Below are positions 44,593 to 53,099 of a stretch of DNA of 64,000 bases, piece after piece. The DNA comes from Paenibacillus sp. 453mf (GTDB lineage: Bacteria > Bacillota > Bacilli > Paenibacillales > Paenibacillaceae). A program made the position numbers and the translations under genes. The stretch spans positions 1 through 64,000 of the forward strand of contig NZ_FPAC01000006.1 in the NCBI RefSeq assembly GCF_900116105.1. Direction: 5' to 3'. Below the pieces are notes generated by a model, which saw only the letters and a program-made list of their open reading frames with translations, was not told the DNA's origin and did not search any database. Position 1 is the first letter of the stretch. The number at the start of each line of letters is the position of its first letter.

Positions 44593-44685
44593 TGTTCTCA
44601 CCTCATTGTTATATGTGATCCTATTATACAACCTCACGGAGGGTCCAGCACTCTTTTAGGGGATAGACTTTTTCCAAGATCTTGT

Positions 44686-44870
44686 GATAATATCAAGTCA
44701 TACCTTAACTTACTACAGTTTATTTCCACTCGGCGTCATGCGACTTAACCGAGCTTTCTAAAATTTTGTTTTTTCTGACTGTGAATCGCGTTTTAATTAA
44801 AACGACCAAAGACACTCTATTCTTAGTAGTGTCATTAATCCTGGTTCTTTTAATTTTTACGCGATTTTTT
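44686..44870 (+). promoter_or_regulatory. Type A leader, copy 9
   Basis: -10 GATAAT (44686-44691), CATACC at 44699, a CTCGG/CCGAG hairpin (44729-44753) with a larger loop containing CATGCG, GCTTTCTAA, then a long AATCGCGT...ACGCGATT hairpin with ACACT/AGTGT apical pairing and six T's. The C-G changes in the first stem give strong evidence for covariation. Confidence 0.75.
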
Positions 44871-44901
44871 GCGTTATCTGAAACTAAAGGAGTTATAGCA
44901 G

Positions 44902-45042
44902 ATGAAGAGTTGCTACGAGTTTGAGCTTCGGAAATTGATTATTACTTATGGCATCGAGTTTGTGTCTTATATGGTTGAAAAACTGTGGAACACCCCTCAA
45001 AATGAGCAACCGAGCTTGAAACAGCTTGTTGGCGCCGAGTAA
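44902..45042 (+). CDS. Small protein, 46 aa
   Basis: ATG 44902 lies behind AAAGGAGTTAT and reads to TAA 45040. The product is helical with an amphipathic segment (ELRKLIITYGIEFVSYMVEKL). It is the first gene behind type A leader copy 9, and another hairpin with T-run (45086-45128) separates it from the exonuclease gene. The function is unknown. Confidence 0.6.
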   Translation: MKSCYEFELRKLIITYGIEFVSYMVEKLWNTPQNEQPSLKQLVGAE

Positions 45043-45085
45043 GTGTTCAAGAGGATCTTTAAATGCTTCGTATTTGAATTTGAGT

Positions 45086-45128
45086 AAGGGACTTATTGCG
45101 AATCACAACGCAAAAAGTCCCTTTTTTT
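45086..45128 (+). terminator. Leader terminator before exonuclease gene
   Basis: AAGGGACTT pairs with AAGTCCCTT, with inner TTGCG/CGCAA pairing, then seven T's ending 31 bp before the start. Confidence 0.8.
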
Positions 45129-45158
45129 ATTTCGAACTTTAAATTAAGGAGGAGTTAT

Positions 45159-46493
45159 ATGATTGTAAATATTGGCGTATTGTTTTCTCCCGTTGGTACA
45201 GTCTCTAGCACATTTACTAGTTTGGCTAGCTTGGCAAAACAGATTCCTTCGTCAGCAGGGAAGGTCACTAATGTGGAATTGGATAATTTTCGGTTCAAGG
45301 TTCAGTTAAGTGATGATATTGATGGAGATCAGCAATTCAGCGTCACCCAAATAGGTGAGTTATTCGAGTTATCATTGGCAGGACTTTCTTCTTCAACGCT
45401 AAGAGCTGCCTTAAATGATCTGGCTAATAAGCTAAGGTCTGAGCAAATAAGACAGGGAGCAATCCTGGATGTGAAGACATTGAAATTAAAGGATATGAAG
45501 CTCTCTGTTGAACTCGACAAATCACCTTTTCAGGTGAAAACATATAGCCAGTCCGTTAAGAAAGCCCAGGTCATGAATGAAAAATCGGTAATTTCAAAGG
45601 ATATCATGAGATCGAATAACAGATTGCTGTTGGTTGATGCAAGCAACTTAATTAGTGCTTGTTACTTTGCCACCGCTTACGGGAAAGAGGAAAAGGATCT
45701 AATGAAATCCTCTACTGGTGTGTACACAAATGCGATTAAAGCTTTAGTAGACCGTTTTATCAGCATTGTACGCATCTATGCGCCAACTCATGTGGCCATT
45801 GCTGTTGATGAAAAGAGAGAGCTTCTGCTGAGGCGTGAGATTTATCCAGAATACAAAGCCAACAGAGATGGAAAGGAGAAACCTCAATCCTTGATTGATC
45901 AAATCAAATTGTCATATGAATTGTTTGATGCGATGAATCTACCTCAAGTTAAAGTTGATCGAATGGAAGCAGATGATGTTATTGGTCATTTTGCTAAGAG
46001 ATTCATTGCGGAGGAACGTGGTGACGTTATTGTACTTAGCAATGACAAGGATTTGTTCCAGCTGTTAGATGGTAACGTGACTCAAGTTTTGAGTCAAAAC
46101 GTAGAAATGACCAGAGATGCCTTTCTTGCCAAGTACGATGGACTCACCCCAGAACAATTTGCTGACTTTAAAGCACTTTGTGGTGAGGACAGCGATAATA
46201 TTCCTGGGGTTCCGGGGGTTGGAGAAAAGACAGCAACTAAACTTCTAAAAGACTTCGGTACTGTGGAAGAAGTTTTATTAAACACAGATAGTCTGAAAGG
46301 AAAATTGAAAGAAAAGCTGGAACAATTTGCTGAGGCAGCTCATATGAGCAAGCAGCTGGCAATGCTCTATACGGATTCGTCAGCACTTCAGGACATCAAC
46401 TTTGATGAACTTGTAATGAAGATTAACAAAGAAGGTATGCGGAGTGTTCTAGAGGAATTAGAAATAAATATTTCTAAAATATCAGCTGCTTAG
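45159..46493 (+). CDS. 5'-3' exonuclease (PIN/FEN type) with novel N-terminus
   Basis: A 444-aa protein. The C-terminal 290 residues are a Pol I-type 5' nuclease: LLLVDASNLI near 155, AIAVDEKRELLLRREIYPEYKANR, MEADDVIG, VIVLSNDKDLFQLL, then the helix-hairpin-helix region FKALCGEDSDNIPGVPGVGEKTATKLL. The acidic metal ligands are all present. It removes flaps or RNA primers during replication. The first 145 residues belong to no family I recognise and are probably a separate beta/alpha domain. ATG 45159 follows AAGGAGGAG. With the primase it supports autonomous replication. Confidence 0.85.
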   Translation: MIVNIGVLFSPVGTVSSTFTSLASLAKQIPSSAGKVTNVELDNFRFKVQLSDDIDGDQQFSVTQIGELFELSLAGLSSSTLRAALNDLANKLRSEQIRQGAILDVKTLKLKDMKLSVELDKSPFQVKTYSQSVKKAQVMNEKSVISKDIMRSNNRLLLVDASNLISACYFATAYGKEEKDLMKSSTGVYTNAIKALVDRFISIVRIYAPTHVAIAVDEKRELLLRREIYPEYKANRDGKEKPQSLIDQIKLSYELFDAMNLPQVKVDRMEADDVIGHFAKRFIAEERGDVIVLSNDKDLFQLLDGNVTQVLSQNVEMTRDAFLAKYDGLTPEQFADFKALCGEDSDNIPGVPGVGEKTATKLLKDFGTVEEVLLNTDSLKGKLKEKLEQFAEAAHMSKQLAMLYTDSSALQDINFDELVMKINKEGMRSVLEELEINISKISAA

Positions 46494-46620
46494 TATTTCT
46501 TTTTGAGAAATGGGAGTGTTTTTCTCTACAGGGCAGTGCTAATGAAGTATAAATGTAATTGTAAAAGTCTTGATCTGGTGGCGAATGTTAGCTTCAAAAA
46601 ATTTTATTTTGGAAATGTTT

Positions 46621-46795
46621 GTTGACATGTACAGGTGGTAATCAGTATATTGGAAATAATTTCATATCGCATCAGATTCAGAACGCTGCGCGGGCCGCAG
46701 TATTATGTTCTGTAAGTCTACTTCGAACAGACTTTGATGGCCGGTCTTTTTTATGGGCATAGTCTGTGTTTTTCAGACTGTGCCCTTTCCGTTTT
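46621..46795 (+). promoter_or_regulatory. Complex leader of the GTPase-like gene
   Basis: TTGACA (46621) starts a promoter-like region. Then come an AGAAC...GTTCT hairpin enclosing CTGCG/CGCAG, an AGTCT/AGACT hairpin, and a terminator-like GGGCATAGTCTG with its complement CAGACTGTGCCC (46755-46785). It has leader-terminator logic but is distinct from types A and B. Confidence 0.55.
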
Positions 46796-46844
46796 CATTA
46801 AATATCATCGAAGGTGCGCCGTGAAAACATCCTAAGGAGGTTTT

Positions 46845-48947
46845 ATGGTGTTAGCAAATTCTTTTGAACTTACTCTAGAACGTATTAAAGAATTGCTTTT
46901 TAAGCAAGCAAGTGCACCTGTTATAGCTATCGCTGGGCCATCGGGTAGCACGAAGTCGACAACGTTAGCTGAGATTTTGGTAGATGAATATAAGAAGCTC
47001 CTCTCTCAAAACATCGGAAGCAAGCAGACAAGTTTATTTGATACCCTCTTAATGTTGAACTCTGAGATTGGAGACGGTAAAGTCATCCTTCAAATTAAAA
47101 CAAAATCTACGGATAAGATAACATTTAAACATCAAATCGAACAGGCCTTTGGTGCGTATCTATACGCTAACAGAGATGACTTGGATGATCTGGTATTCGA
47201 TGAAACAATAATTAAACAAGTGCTAGACCCAACAAACAGAGCCTATCATTTTTATGAACATATAGTTCAGCAAGCAGGAGAAGTTTTATCTGGTGGAAAT
47301 CCTTGTCCTACAGTGCAACAACTTCAAGAAGTTCTCTTCAAACTGTATAAGCAAATTTCTCCGGATTTCCTAGATCGTGTTCGCCAAAGAGAGAAAGAAT
47401 CGAAAACTATCACACCAAGACCAAGAAAAGAACTTCTCTACCAGCTTGAAATCAGTAGCCAGCTTGAGCAACATCCTACGCTAATGGAAAATTATTACGA
47501 TTGGTTTGATCAACTTCACGATTATGTTATGAGTCAAATCAAATCAATTTGTAAAGAGGTCGAATCTGGGACCTATATCTTTGTTGGAGAGGTCACTCAA
47601 AATGAAGTGCATGACTTAGTGAAGAAGGCTTATAACAAACAAAGTCCATATTCAATCGCAGTAGAGCAGTTCGCTTTTATGGTAAAGCCTAGCACAGAAT
47701 TCAGTAAGCTTTATGAGGAAACCTATAGAGAACACCAGTATGAGAATAAAATTCTACGTCTCAATATTTTGGATACACCAGGTCTTACCCAAGTTTCGGA
47801 AGACAAATCAGATATTCAAGATGCATTGGAACGCGTACTGAATATGAACTTTAATGCTTTAATGTTTCTTTGCGGGAGTAGCAGATCTACAACGGAATTC
47901 ATGATTTCTCAAGAGTTACTGATCAGTTCTAAGAAGAGACTTGATAAACGACCATTATCGTTCGTTCGTACTAAAGCGGATACTGTGATTGATTCCGCAC
48001 TTCGAGAAAAGTCTCGGTCTATTACCGGTTCTGGACAGCTAACTCCAGATTTCATAGCACAAGAAGCTGAAGCTGCTTACCAGGTACTTATTGACGAGGT
48101 TGCCATAGACAATGAAATATTTGCAAAAGTAGGGATAACTCCAAGTATCGCTGGTAGGCACGTTGACTTTATATGTATGGAGCTTGACCGATTAGGGATA
48201 ATTAATGATCATCTGAGTAAAAAAATCACAACCGATAAATTGTATCGCTTATTAATTGACTTATCCTTAACTGTTCATAATATGTATTCACCCGCACCTA
48301 AAGACGGCGTCAAATATTGTGTTCAAAGTGAACAAGCGGATCAACCGGCTATGCAGATCAATATGAATGGGTACATGAATAAAATAACAGATCAGTTCGC
48401 TCAAAAGATGGTCCAGCTAAATGAGAGGCATAAAAACTCTTACCTCAATTATATAGAGACAAAGTATGCCTTCCATGGCAGATCGGTTAGTACTTATGTA
48501 TGGAAGCATCGTAACGGTATAGGCCATACAACTAACGCAAATGTTTACGAAAATTTTAGTCTCCATATCTGCAGTATGATCGAGAGGTGGATGAATGAGT
48601 TTTTCTCGGGTTGGAAGACAGACTTTGATATTGACTTCTCCAACCTCAATCCAATTCATGGTTCTGGCCAAGCTGTCATTAATGAAGCGCGGAGCGCTCT
48701 AACAAAGCAATTTAATCTGCATAGGCACCAAATTGTGCGGTCGATCGCGAAATCATTCAGTTATGATTTACTAAAAGAACCCTTTGAGATGTGCTTTTTG
48801 TATACTTCATCGGATAGTGGATTTAGAAAAAGCATGACCCTGTTCAATAAGAAATACAGTGATTTTGAATACTGGAAAAACGGAATTGAAATGTGTTTGA
48901 AAATTGAGCTCGAAGCATTACTAGCTAAGATGTATCTTTACGAATGA
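46845..48947 (+). CDS. Divergent dynamin/GTPase-like protein, 700 aa
   Basis: This protein has GTPase-like signatures: a P-loop AGPSGSTKSTT (about 28-38) where the usual Gly before Lys is Thr, a G3-like LNILDTPGLTQ (about 302), and a G4-like RTKAD (about 375, in place of NKxD). Long helical stretches around the G domain resemble dynamin-like or segregation GTPases. It has no transmembrane segment. ATG 46845 follows CCTAAGGAGG, a strong site. Its own elaborate leader and terminator (48993-49028) show a monocistronic unit. Possible jobs are membrane remodelling, partition or defence; I cannot choose between them. Confidence 0.6.
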   Translation: MVLANSFELTLERIKELLFKQASAPVIAIAGPSGSTKSTTLAEILVDEYKKLLSQNIGSKQTSLFDTLLMLNSEIGDGKVILQIKTKSTDKITFKHQIEQAFGAYLYANRDDLDDLVFDETIIKQVLDPTNRAYHFYEHIVQQAGEVLSGGNPCPTVQQLQEVLFKLYKQISPDFLDRVRQREKESKTITPRPRKELLYQLEISSQLEQHPTLMENYYDWFDQLHDYVMSQIKSICKEVESGTYIFVGEVTQNEVHDLVKKAYNKQSPYSIAVEQFAFMVKPSTEFSKLYEETYREHQYENKILRLNILDTPGLTQVSEDKSDIQDALERVLNMNFNALMFLCGSSRSTTEFMISQELLISSKKRLDKRPLSFVRTKADTVIDSALREKSRSITGSGQLTPDFIAQEAEAAYQVLIDEVAIDNEIFAKVGITPSIAGRHVDFICMELDRLGIINDHLSKKITTDKLYRLLIDLSLTVHNMYSPAPKDGVKYCVQSEQADQPAMQINMNGYMNKITDQFAQKMVQLNERHKNSYLNYIETKYAFHGRSVSTYVWKHRNGIGHTTNANVYENFSLHICSMIERWMNEFFSGWKTDFDIDFSNLNPIHGSGQAVINEARSALTKQFNLHRHQIVRSIAKSFSYDLLKEPFEMCFLYTSSDSGFRKSMTLFNKKYSDFEYWKNGIEMCLKIELEALLAKMYLYE

Positions 48948-48992
48948 TTAAACAAACAAAAGCGCTTTGCTCCTCATGGACAAACTAGAAAG

Positions 48993-49028
48993 GCCAGCGT
49001 GGGTTACAACCACTGCTGGCTTAATTTG
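48993..49028 (+). terminator. Terminator after GTPase-like gene
   Basis: GCCAGCGTGGGTT pairs with AACCACTGCTGGC, followed by TTAATTTG. Confidence 0.7.
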
Positions 49029-49206
49029 TTCATTTAGTAGCTGGCCCTGTGAGATATAAAAAACTCATTTTAGGATGTTTTCAGACGGATATGTGGGGTA
49101 TTAACCATTATTGCACTGCGGTTGTCTAAGCTTTAATTTACGGGAGTGATGATTCATGCGGCTCCATCTACTTTTTATAGTCTATACGAGGAAATTTAAA
49201 ATGTGA

Positions 49207-49365
49207 TATGATGCTTATATACCATACGTTTCTCACATTTTTTTCTCTCTAGCCAGCGCAGAAGAGAGCATTTTAACACTTTCAATGCACTTTTTTAAGT
49301 GACCAAGGTTAAATGACACACCACACGTGTGTACTTTTTCTGGTTTCTTGAAGAAGTGCTTTTTT
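49207..49365 (+). promoter_or_regulatory. Type A leader, copy 10
   Basis: -10 TATGAT (49207-49212), TATACC at 49218, a CTCTCT/AGAGAG hairpin (49245-49268) with loop AGCCAGCGCAGA, GCATTTTAA, then a GCACTT...AAGTGC hairpin with an ACACAC/GTGTGT apical arm and T-run. Confidence 0.8.
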
Positions 49366-49450
49366 GTGTTTGTTTACTTTTTCAAATGCTGGTAAAAATC
49401 GTGCAACGTATTTTATATAAATAAATATATCTTGAAGGAGTGATTACACA

Positions 49451-49633
49451 ATGAATTCGTTAATCGTGTTTTTAATGGTGTATGTGGTTTTGATGGTCCT
49501 ATTCTTCTTTTTGTATAAGATGGACTACCAAAAGGGGCGAATCTCGACTGGTATGATCATATTCCAAATTAGCATGTTTCACTTGTTCGTGTTAGTAAAC
49601 ATGATAGTTATGGTTAAGCATGAATTTGGCTAG
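49451..49633 (+). CDS. Small membrane protein, 60 aa
   Basis: ATG 49451 follows TTGAAGGAGTGA. Two hydrophobic helices (LIVFLMVYVVLMVLFFFLY and MFHLFVLVNMIVMV) flank a basic hydrophilic turn (KMDYQKGRIS). It is a two-pass membrane protein of unknown role, the first gene behind type A copy 10, followed by a 57-aa gene. Confidence 0.65.
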   Translation: MNSLIVFLMVYVVLMVLFFFLYKMDYQKGRISTGMIIFQISMFHLFVLVNMIVMVKHEFG

Positions 49634-49674
49634 GAGATCCCTTTCATAGTATTTAGATTAAGGAGAAACAGAAA

Positions 49675-49848
49675 ATGACGACTAAGACTTTGGAGTGGCA
49701 AATCGATTTGCTATCTAGCTTGTGGATGTTAGCACTAACTATGCGGGGTGGTTCAGAATTGATCAACAGAACTGAAAGGAACTGCATTACTAATCAGAAT
49801 CTTTGCATTGAATTAATGGCGAATAAGCTCCAGCAAGCAAAAGGGTAA
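49675..49848 (+). CDS. Small protein, 57 aa
   Basis: ATG 49675 follows TTAAGGAGAAAC and reads to TAA 49846. The protein is helical, starting with WQIDLLSSLWMLALTM and ending LCIELMANKLQQAKG. Its last codons form the left arm of a terminator hairpin (49840-49873, AAGGGTAAG with CTTAGCCCTT), so coding and termination overlap. The function is unknown. Confidence 0.6.
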   Translation: MTTKTLEWQIDLLSSLWMLALTMRGGSELINRTERNCITNQNLCIELMANKLQQAKG

Positions 49849-49873
49849 GTAGGAGACTGCTTAGCCCTTTTTT
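49840..49873 (+). terminator. Terminator overlapping the stop codon
   Basis: AAAGGGTAAG pairs with CTTAGCCCTT, followed by TTTTTG. The TAA stop lies in the left arm. Confidence 0.75.
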
Positions 49874-50049
49874 TGTCGAGAAAATAACGACTAGTAATAG
49901 TAAAAAAGGAGAGTATTATTAAGCGGATACTCTCTACTTTCAGATATAATATTGATAACAATAAATTTAGGGAAATAAAACTAAAAGAGTTATTTGGTAA
50001 CTATAAGGCAGGATTGAAAAAGTATTTCTAATGAGAGGGTCATAATCAT

Positions 50050-51837
50050 ATGAAAAGTGTAAAGTTCTCCAATAGTCAAATCGAGCTGAAGGCAGTAAAT
50101 GCAGTAGTTAATGCGGCAGTTCAACCACATTCATATTTAATTCCAAACATTCCAGTTGGAGACAAGGGTGTTTCCTTTGATGGTGATATCCAAGTTTTTT
50201 CAGATAGTTCTGAAAGAAAGGAGTCCTTAATAGGTATTGTTCCTGTACAGGTGAAGGGAACTCAAGTAGTCCAATTTCATGGAGGCATTCGTTCATTTTC
50301 AATGAATTTGGCACATTATAAAAACTATTTAAATCATGATGGAGTATTGTTGCTAGTGGTTGAAATAAAAGCAAGTGGTGAGACAAAAATATTTTATAAG
50401 TCACTATTAAGCCTAGAGCTAAAACAACTAATAGAAGGGCGACCTCAAACTAAAACAAAGTCTATAAGATTACGTCCTTTGGATGAGACAACATTATACA
50501 AAGTGTGTCGTAAATTCCTAGTTGAAAAAAAATTTCAACCAAGAGTTCTATTAGAGAGAAAAGCTAACAACTTAGATTTTAAAAATTTCACTTTAACTAG
50601 TCTAACTTTTGATTTAAGTGATCCAAAAACGAGCAATATTTTTGATCATGACTTCACTATGTATGGAACTGACAGTACTGATTTACGCCATCCGCTTAGT
50701 ATTAATAGAATTACTGCTCTAACTAAAAAAGATATAATTAAAATCGACGTTAATAATAATTCTTATGATCTATACTCAGAAATTACTTTTGAAGATGACA
50801 GGTTAACTATTCAATTAGAAAAGGATGTAAAGATCATAATTTCAGAAAATGCGAATATTTTTCGGTTAGAGTTTATTGGTTTTACTTCTCTTTCATCACA
50901 ACTACGAGTAGTGCCGTTTCTAAAAGATTTACTTATCAGCAAAAAAATAGAATTCAATGATAATGTATTCCAATTTAACGACGATTTTAAAGTGGACTTC
51001 GATTATGAAGAGTATCAAGTATTTCTTAATCATACTAAGGATGTTTTTGAACTGTTGGGTATCCCAGAAGATACAATTTTTGAAGAGCAGGAAGATGAAG
51101 ATATTGAGTCTCAACTCCGCTCTTTGATTGAAACAGTGCACAGTAACAAGCTTACCAGAATATCTATAGTTGATCCGCATCTGGTCAGATTTATCAATCT
51201 TCGTATAGGAAACCAAACTATCTCGTTATTTTATGAGCCTGATTCCGGTATGATTCTTAAGAACGCATTTTCTCAGACAATGCTAGACCAAGAAGTATTA
51301 ATACAATATGATCAGCAAAAGGATAGAAATGAGCATAGTGTGTATGCTTTACTTAATGAAAAATTCTTAATGTCAATAAACTTCGATTCCAAAATCGTCA
51401 AGCAATCATTTGATATGATAGATCCTTTCACAAATAATGATGTGTTTAACACAACAAATCATTTTTGTTTATCCTGTATTAGAGCGTACGACATTTGCAA
51501 AAATGGGGAACTTTTAAGCATAGCGATCCATATTTATGATAAATATATAGCTGCATTGGGTTCTATAGAGGAGTATTCTGGTAATGACTCTGTAGTACTT
51601 GTGAATATGTTACAGGTAAAAAAGCGACAACAAAATTTGAACTTTGATGACAAACAAATTTTGTATCGACTCAGACGTCAAGCAGTTCGTTCAGATAACC
51701 ATGAACTTCTCTTTTGTGTGAATATACTATTAGATTATGTGGATGAAGCACAGTTTGCATATAATCTAATGTCGATAGAGCAACAACAACAATACAAAGA
51801 TATGCCTATATTTATGTTATTTCACCTGATGACCTAA
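50050..51837 (+). CDS. DUF4365-domain protein, 595 aa
   Basis: The N-terminal 150 residues match DUF4365, a restriction-endonuclease-like domain: an N-terminal helix with ELKAVNAVVNAA, then GVSFDGDIQV (Asp) and GIVPVQVKGTQ (the Q-x-K of a PD-(D/E)xK-type site), then LLLVVEIKASGETKIFYKSL. The remaining 440 residues have no known domain that I can see. The coding sequence is more A/T-rich than its neighbours and lacks a type A or B leader, which suggests a later arrival. DUF4365 proteins occur in defence islands, so a nuclease-based defence role is plausible but not shown. ATG 50050 follows GAGAGGGTC. Confidence 0.65.
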   Translation: MKSVKFSNSQIELKAVNAVVNAAVQPHSYLIPNIPVGDKGVSFDGDIQVFSDSSERKESLIGIVPVQVKGTQVVQFHGGIRSFSMNLAHYKNYLNHDGVLLLVVEIKASGETKIFYKSLLSLELKQLIEGRPQTKTKSIRLRPLDETTLYKVCRKFLVEKKFQPRVLLERKANNLDFKNFTLTSLTFDLSDPKTSNIFDHDFTMYGTDSTDLRHPLSINRITALTKKDIIKIDVNNNSYDLYSEITFEDDRLTIQLEKDVKIIISENANIFRLEFIGFTSLSSQLRVVPFLKDLLISKKIEFNDNVFQFNDDFKVDFDYEEYQVFLNHTKDVFELLGIPEDTIFEEQEDEDIESQLRSLIETVHSNKLTRISIVDPHLVRFINLRIGNQTISLFYEPDSGMILKNAFSQTMLDQEVLIQYDQQKDRNEHSVYALLNEKFLMSINFDSKIVKQSFDMIDPFTNNDVFNTTNHFCLSCIRAYDICKNGELLSIAIHIYDKYIAALGSIEEYSGNDSVVLVNMLQVKKRQQNLNFDDKQILYRLRRQAVRSDNHELLFCVNILLDYVDEAQFAYNLMSIEQQQQYKDMPIFMLFHLMT

Positions 51838-51942
51838 TTTACTGAGGTGATAATGGATAGATTGTCGTTTTTAATTTGAAACGCACGCCCCATATTACAG
51901 AAGGAAGTTACTCCGAAATTTGATAATTATGAAAGAAAAAGG

Positions 51943-51976
51943 CCTGCAGATTACAGATCTCCTGCAGGCCTATGTT
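51943..51976. terminator. Terminator hairpin, better on the minus strand
   Basis: AGGCCTGCAG pairs with CTGCAGGCCT. The preceding A-run gives T's on the minus strand; on the plus strand it would end the DUF4365 transcript weakly. Confidence 0.6.
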
Positions 51977-52037
51977 TGTAGGATGTTAGTTCCTTTTTTA
52001 AATTCTTTGTTCGGTTTAACAAAGTTTAATTCCATGC

Positions 52038-52189
52038 TATAATTATAGCTATACCATTATATAATTCACTCCTCTCTTCAGCAGGCGCAGAAGAGCATTC
52101 TAAGTAAGAAACACCTGACAAGGTGATCAAGGTTGAATTCACACTACACGTGTGTCCATTCCTCTTTGATTCTTGGTCAGGTGTTTTTT
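52038..52189 (+). promoter_or_regulatory. Type A leader, copy 11
   Basis: -10 TATAAT (52038-52043), TATACC at 52050, a CTCTTC/GAAGAG hairpin (52074-52095) with loop AGCAGGCGCA, GCATTCTAA, then ACACCTGAC...GTCAGGTGT with a CACACTACACGTGTG apical arm and six T's, followed by GCCTACAACCCAATTA. Confidence 0.85.
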
Positions 52190-52233
52190 ATATATGCCTA
52201 CAACCCAATTATGAGGAAAGGAAGAGATTAAAA

Positions 52234-52416
52234 TTGAACAAAACACAAGGTGAAATCGCCTATGAGGCTGATACGAGGAGACGGTCGACCTATCACGATG
52301 GGACACCTCGTAAGAAATGGTCAGAACTTAGCGAAATAGCACGCTGCTCTTGGGAACAACACCTAGGGAAGCCAGATTTAACAGGGAAAATGGATCGTTT
52401 ACAGAAGACATTATGA
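52234..52416 (+). CDS. Small hydrophilic protein, 60 aa
   Basis: TTG 52234 is used because GGAAAGGAAGAG precedes it; the longer frame upstream only crosses the leader. The protein is charged, with KTQGEIAYEADTRRRSTYHDG and KKWSELSEIARCSWEQHLG, a pattern seen in small phage and plasmid proteins that I cannot name. Its stop overlaps an ATG (ATGA, 52413), so it is coupled to the next gene. Confidence 0.65.
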   Translation: MNKTQGEIAYEADTRRRSTYHDGTPRKKWSELSEIARCSWEQHLGKPDLTGKMDRLQKTL

Positions 52417-52433
52417 GAAGAGGAAAAATAGGC

Positions 52434-52880
52434 ATGAATCAAAAATTGAACTTGTTAGTCACGTTGAGTCTAAACAAGCCCATTAAAGATACTACTGAGG
52501 TCGCTAAGAATGTAGCAGAAGGCATTTTGCATCAAGCAATGAATGTTGGAATTACTTTAAGGGACGACGAAGGATTTATCACCGATATCAAGGTTGCAAA
52601 ATCTGATGGGACACCACAGATGCATGTAAAGGCCGGCCATCACCCAAAATTTTTGAGAATTGAAAATCAAGTATTTATGGATGGTCCAACTGAGAAGCAA
52701 AAGACTGCAATGGAATTAGTTGCAAATGGTCTTTTATCAATTGCTCACGATATGGAAAACGACGAAAGGTTTCGGAAATGGATCGAAACAACTTTGTTCT
52801 TTAATCATTTTAATCAAAGTATTGATGAAGTAGGTCGACTCATACAGCACATGATTTTGGAGACAGAAGAAAGGTATTAA
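52434..52880 (+). CDS. Hypothetical protein, 148 aa
   Basis: The protein is unrecognised. ATG 52434 follows AGAAGAGGAAA; an ATG at 52413 overlapping the previous stop is an alternative. It is mostly helical and soluble, with a central strand-rich piece (GFITDIKVAKSDGTPQMHVKAGHHP). It is operon partner of the 60-aa gene under type A copy 11. Confidence 0.6.
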   Translation: MNQKLNLLVTLSLNKPIKDTTEVAKNVAEGILHQAMNVGITLRDDEGFITDIKVAKSDGTPQMHVKAGHHPKFLRIENQVFMDGPTEKQKTAMELVANGLLSIAHDMENDERFRKWIETTLFFNHFNQSIDEVGRLIQHMILETEERY

Positions 52881-52974
52881 TTTACTGGAGTGGACTTCAT
52901 TTTTTATGATCCGCTCCTTCTGTTGGATTGAGTCATTAGCTTTAGATGATACGGAGCCCACTCTATTTTAAATG

Positions 52975-53058
52975 ACGCTTAACCAAGCAAATCAATTTCG
53001 AATTGTGCAACCATGCATACTTTTGGAGATTGGTGCTTTTGGTTGGGCGTTATTTTTT
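52975..53058 (+). promoter_or_regulatory. Leader terminator before 53100; type A relic possible
   Basis: ACGCTTAACCAA pairs with TTGGTTGGGCGT, then a T-run and GCCTAAACAACCC, the tag that follows many type A leaders. Upstream, GGAGCCCACTCTA resembles the GGAGCATTCTAA of type A but has no compact hairpin, so this is perhaps a diverged copy. Confidence 0.5.
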
Positions 53059-53099
53059 GCCTAAACAACCCAAATACCACTATCAAGGAGGAGAAGTAA

